Below, piece after piece: positions 18,862-22,255 of a stretch of 22,255 nt of DNA (within the stretch, counting starts at the first letter, position 1; every line of letters begins with the position of its first letter). This DNA comes from JBFHRE01 sp036745195 (GTDB lineage: Bacteria; Actinomycetota; Acidimicrobiia; Spongiisociales; ZC4RG35). Made by a program: the position numbers and the translations under genes. Under the pieces are notes generated by a model that did not search any database, had not been told where the DNA came from, and saw only the letters and a list, made by a program, of their open reading frames with translations. Location: positions 1 to 22,255 of the forward strand of contig DAIOGO010000029.1 in assembly GCA_036745195.1 (NCBI GenBank), written 5' to 3'.

Positions 18862-19608
18862 ATGAGCGAAGCCCCAAGCTCTCATCTGTTCATCGTGACC
18901 GGCGCTTCCCGCGGCCTGGGTCGCGCCATCGCCGAGCAACTTGCGGCGGAGCCATCGGCGCTCGTGCTCGGTCTTTCGCGCCAGACCCCACCGGCCTCGT
19001 TCGAGCAGTGGGCCTGTGACCTCGGCGAACCCCGGCCGGTGGCCGAGCGCCTGCGGAACTGGCTGGCCGGCTTCGGGCCCACCCGTTTTGCGAGCGCCGC
19101 ATTGATCAACAACGCCGCTCTGGTCACCGAGCCGCGGCCGCTCCCCGAGGTGGATCTGGCCGAGTTGTCGGCGGCGGTGCGGGTGGGGCTGGAAGCACCG
19201 CTGCTGCTGACTGCCGCCTTTCTGAGTGAAACTCGGGGGTGGGCCGGCGTCGTCCGGCGGGTGCTGCACATCTCCTCGGGTCTGGGGCGTCGGGGGATGG
19301 CCTCCGCCGGCCCCTATTGCGCGGTGAAGGCAGGCCTCGACAACCTCGCTCGGGCCCAGGCCCTGGAGGAGGCGCTGCAACCCAATGGGGCCAGGGTCTG
19401 CTCGCTGGCGCCAGGGGTGATCGACACCGACATGCAGGTCCGGTTGCGCAGCGCCGACCCAGCCGCCTTTCCCGACATCGGTCAGTTCGAGCAGATGAAG
19501 AGAGAAGGGCAGCTCGCCGGCCCGGCCCAGGCCGCGGCCAGGGTGATCGCCTACCTGAACCGGGCGGACTTCGGCGACAATCCGGTGGGCGACGTCAGAG
19601 ATCCGTGA
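18862..19608 (+). CDS. Short-chain dehydrogenase/reductase (benzil/sepiapterin reductase-like)
   Basis: A 248-residue classical SDR that reduces a carbonyl with NAD(P)H. Seen: cofactor loop TGASRGLG (13-20), LINNAALV with NNA (83-85), catalytic Ser138 or Ser139 (HISSG), Tyr152 and Lys156 (YCAVK), and LAPGVIDTDMQ after the active site. The late insertion (RLRSADPAAFPDIGQFEQMKREGQL) and overall pattern resemble (S)-benzoin-forming benzil reductase and sepiapterin reductase relatives. The substrate is not determined. ATG 18862 is chosen for the TATGCT-N6-ATG context; upstream in-frame sequence to 18718 lacks SDR features. Convergent with the ASCH gene, 13 bp apart. Confidence 0.92.
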   Translation: MSEAPSSHLFIVTGASRGLGRAIAEQLAAEPSALVLGLSRQTPPASFEQWACDLGEPRPVAERLRNWLAGFGPTRFASAALINNAALVTEPRPLPEVDLAELSAAVRVGLEAPLLLTAAFLSETRGWAGVVRRVLHISSGLGRRGMASAGPYCAVKAGLDNLARAQALEEALQPNGARVCSLAPGVIDTDMQVRLRSADPAAFPDIGQFEQMKREGQLAGPAQAAARVIAYLNRADFGDNPVGDVRDP

Positions 19609-19621
19609 CTGCTGGTCGATG

Positions 19622-20059
19622 TCAGAGCGGCCACACCAATTCGAACCGCTCCAGCACCATGATCGTGTCGTCCGTCACGGTGGTCCCGATGGCGGCGAAG
19701 TAGGAGATGTGGGCCTGCCGCCACCAGGCGAGTGTGCGGTCACCTTCGCCCTCTTCGAACGCGAAGGCTTCGTCGACGGCGCCAAAGGGTCGGGTCTCGA
19801 CCGAGGTGGTTCGAATGATGCACACCGCCTTGCCTACCCCGTCGAGCACAATCGAGTGCGCCCCAGGCATCGGCGGGGATTCCCCCGCCACCTCCCAATC
19901 GGCCAGCACCGAGGCGGTAGCCCGCTTGGGGCCGTCACGCACGAGGAGCGCCAGTTCCGTCGCCACCTCGGGCAACTCCTCGGCGAAGGCCTCGGCGGTG
20001 TAGGGACCGACCGCTCCTGTGGCCGTGACGTAGTCGCTCCACATGACTTCCGGGCCCAT
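19622..20059 (-). CDS. ASCH-domain protein
   Basis: A 145-residue protein with the ASCH fold, a PUA-like beta barrel linked to RNA binding; a Zymomonas member is reported to be a single-strand ribonuclease. Seen: a helical N-terminus (AFAEELPEVATELALLV), GPKRATAS (Lys45, family-typical G.K..T), the VLDGVGKAVCIIRTTSVETRPFGAVDEAFAFEEG barrel strands with the turn before the motif WWRQAHISYF (Arg114, His117), and VLERFELVW at the end. Nuclease or RNA-binding activity is an inference. ATG 20059 is the first start; Met6 (20044) is an alternative. No clear -10 box or ribosome site. Divergent from the metal ATPase. Confidence 0.87.
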   Translation of the reverse strand: MGPEVMWSDYVTATGAVGPYTAEAFAEELPEVATELALLVRDGPKRATASVLADWEVAGESPPMPGAHSIVLDGVGKAVCIIRTTSVETRPFGAVDEAFAFEEGEGDRTLAWWRQAHISYFAAIGTTVTDDTIMVLERFELVWPL

Positions 20060-20110
20060 GGGTCGCAGTCAAGCACCCGGAGGGCGCACCCTGCCTCCGG
20101 ACCGTCGACT

Positions 20111-20200
20111 TAGGATGAGCGTGGTCGAGATTGGGCCAGCAGCCCTAGACCACTTGATCGAGTGACTGGTTCGTTCCTGAGTGGAGACGGAGGAACGCAG
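20111..20200 (+). promoter_or_regulatory. Promoter and leader of the CopB-type ATPase, with a palindrome and a possible mini-ORF
   Basis: TAGGAT at 20111-20116 is a -10 candidate giving a leader of about 78 nt. GGAGGA at 20189-20194 lies 6 nt before the ATG at 20201. The leader includes an imperfect palindrome CACTTGATCGAGTG (20151-20164) and an open frame of 16 codons from ATG 20115 (or GTG 20121) to TGA 20163-20165. Either could be regulatory; no CsoR-type copper operator is visible. Confidence 0.4.

Positions 20201-22255
<2,055 letters not shown>

Overview
The window is GC-rich, densely packed chromosomal DNA that I read as actinobacterial, probably from the Acidimicrobiia or a nearby lineage and probably a draft or metagenome assembly, because it holds a run of exactly 100 Ns at 1167-1266. 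The actinobacterial signs are a bacterial proteasome activator (Bpa/PafE) ending in a proteasome-docking tail, two oxidoreductases of F420-type families, a mycobacterial-type nitrobindin, DUF2277 and DUF5522 proteins, many GTG starts, and a recurring promoter in which a TANNNT -10 box lies 6-7 nt before the start codon (leaderless mRNA). I see no rRNA, tRNA, CRISPR, insertion sequence or phage gene. It looks like ordinary core/accessory chromosome.

Layout. 1-213: no confident gene, then a promoter and ribosome site. 214-1620 (+): secreted PA-domain M28 metallopeptidase, broken by the N gap, with a strong hairpin after it. 1691-2614 (-): alpha/beta hydrolase, divergent from 2716-3750 (+), a NYN nuclease with two LOTUS/OST-HTH domains. 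3819-4169 (+): small three-helix membrane protein with its own promoter and terminator. 4264-5103 (+) ornithine cyclodeaminase/mu-crystallin family and 5131-5481 (+) PPOX-class F420 family protein. 8425-5468 (-): a three-gene unit of MFS exporter, DUF2277 protein and 14-helix DHA2-type MFS exporter. 8496-9950 (+) kinase-LLM oxidoreductase fusion and 10012-10836 (+) OsmC-GNAT fusion. 11593-10802 (-): membrane protein. 12356-11663 (-): nitrobindin and DUF5522 protein, overlapping. 12443-14530 (+): ClC chloride transporter with CBS and RCK_C domains. 14645-16507 (+): membrane-anchored five-cupredoxin protein behind an 11-bp direct-repeat array. 16587-16907 GYD protein and 16955-17350 cupin (both +). 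17834-17370 (-): Bpa. 17970-18200 (+): small excisionase-type HTH protein. 18691-18215 (-): CoA-binding protein. 18862-19608 (+): SDR. 20059-19622 (-): ASCH protein. 20201-22255 (+): CopB-type (P1B-3) metal ATPase, running off the right edge.

How the genes work together. Most are single-gene units with their own promoters, arranged divergently or convergently, with convergent ends that often touch or overlap. Metal handling (CopB-type ATPase, multi-copper-site cupredoxin), redox/peroxide/nitrosative defence (OsmC, nitrobindin, F420 enzymes) and export (two MFS pumps) recur, which fits a stress-facing aerobic actinobacterium, but no single pathway is visible. The least ordinary items are the two consecutive domain fusions (8496-10836), the cupredoxin array with its repeat-bearing promoter, and a 7-codon leaderless upstream ORF that overlaps the start of the HTH gene.
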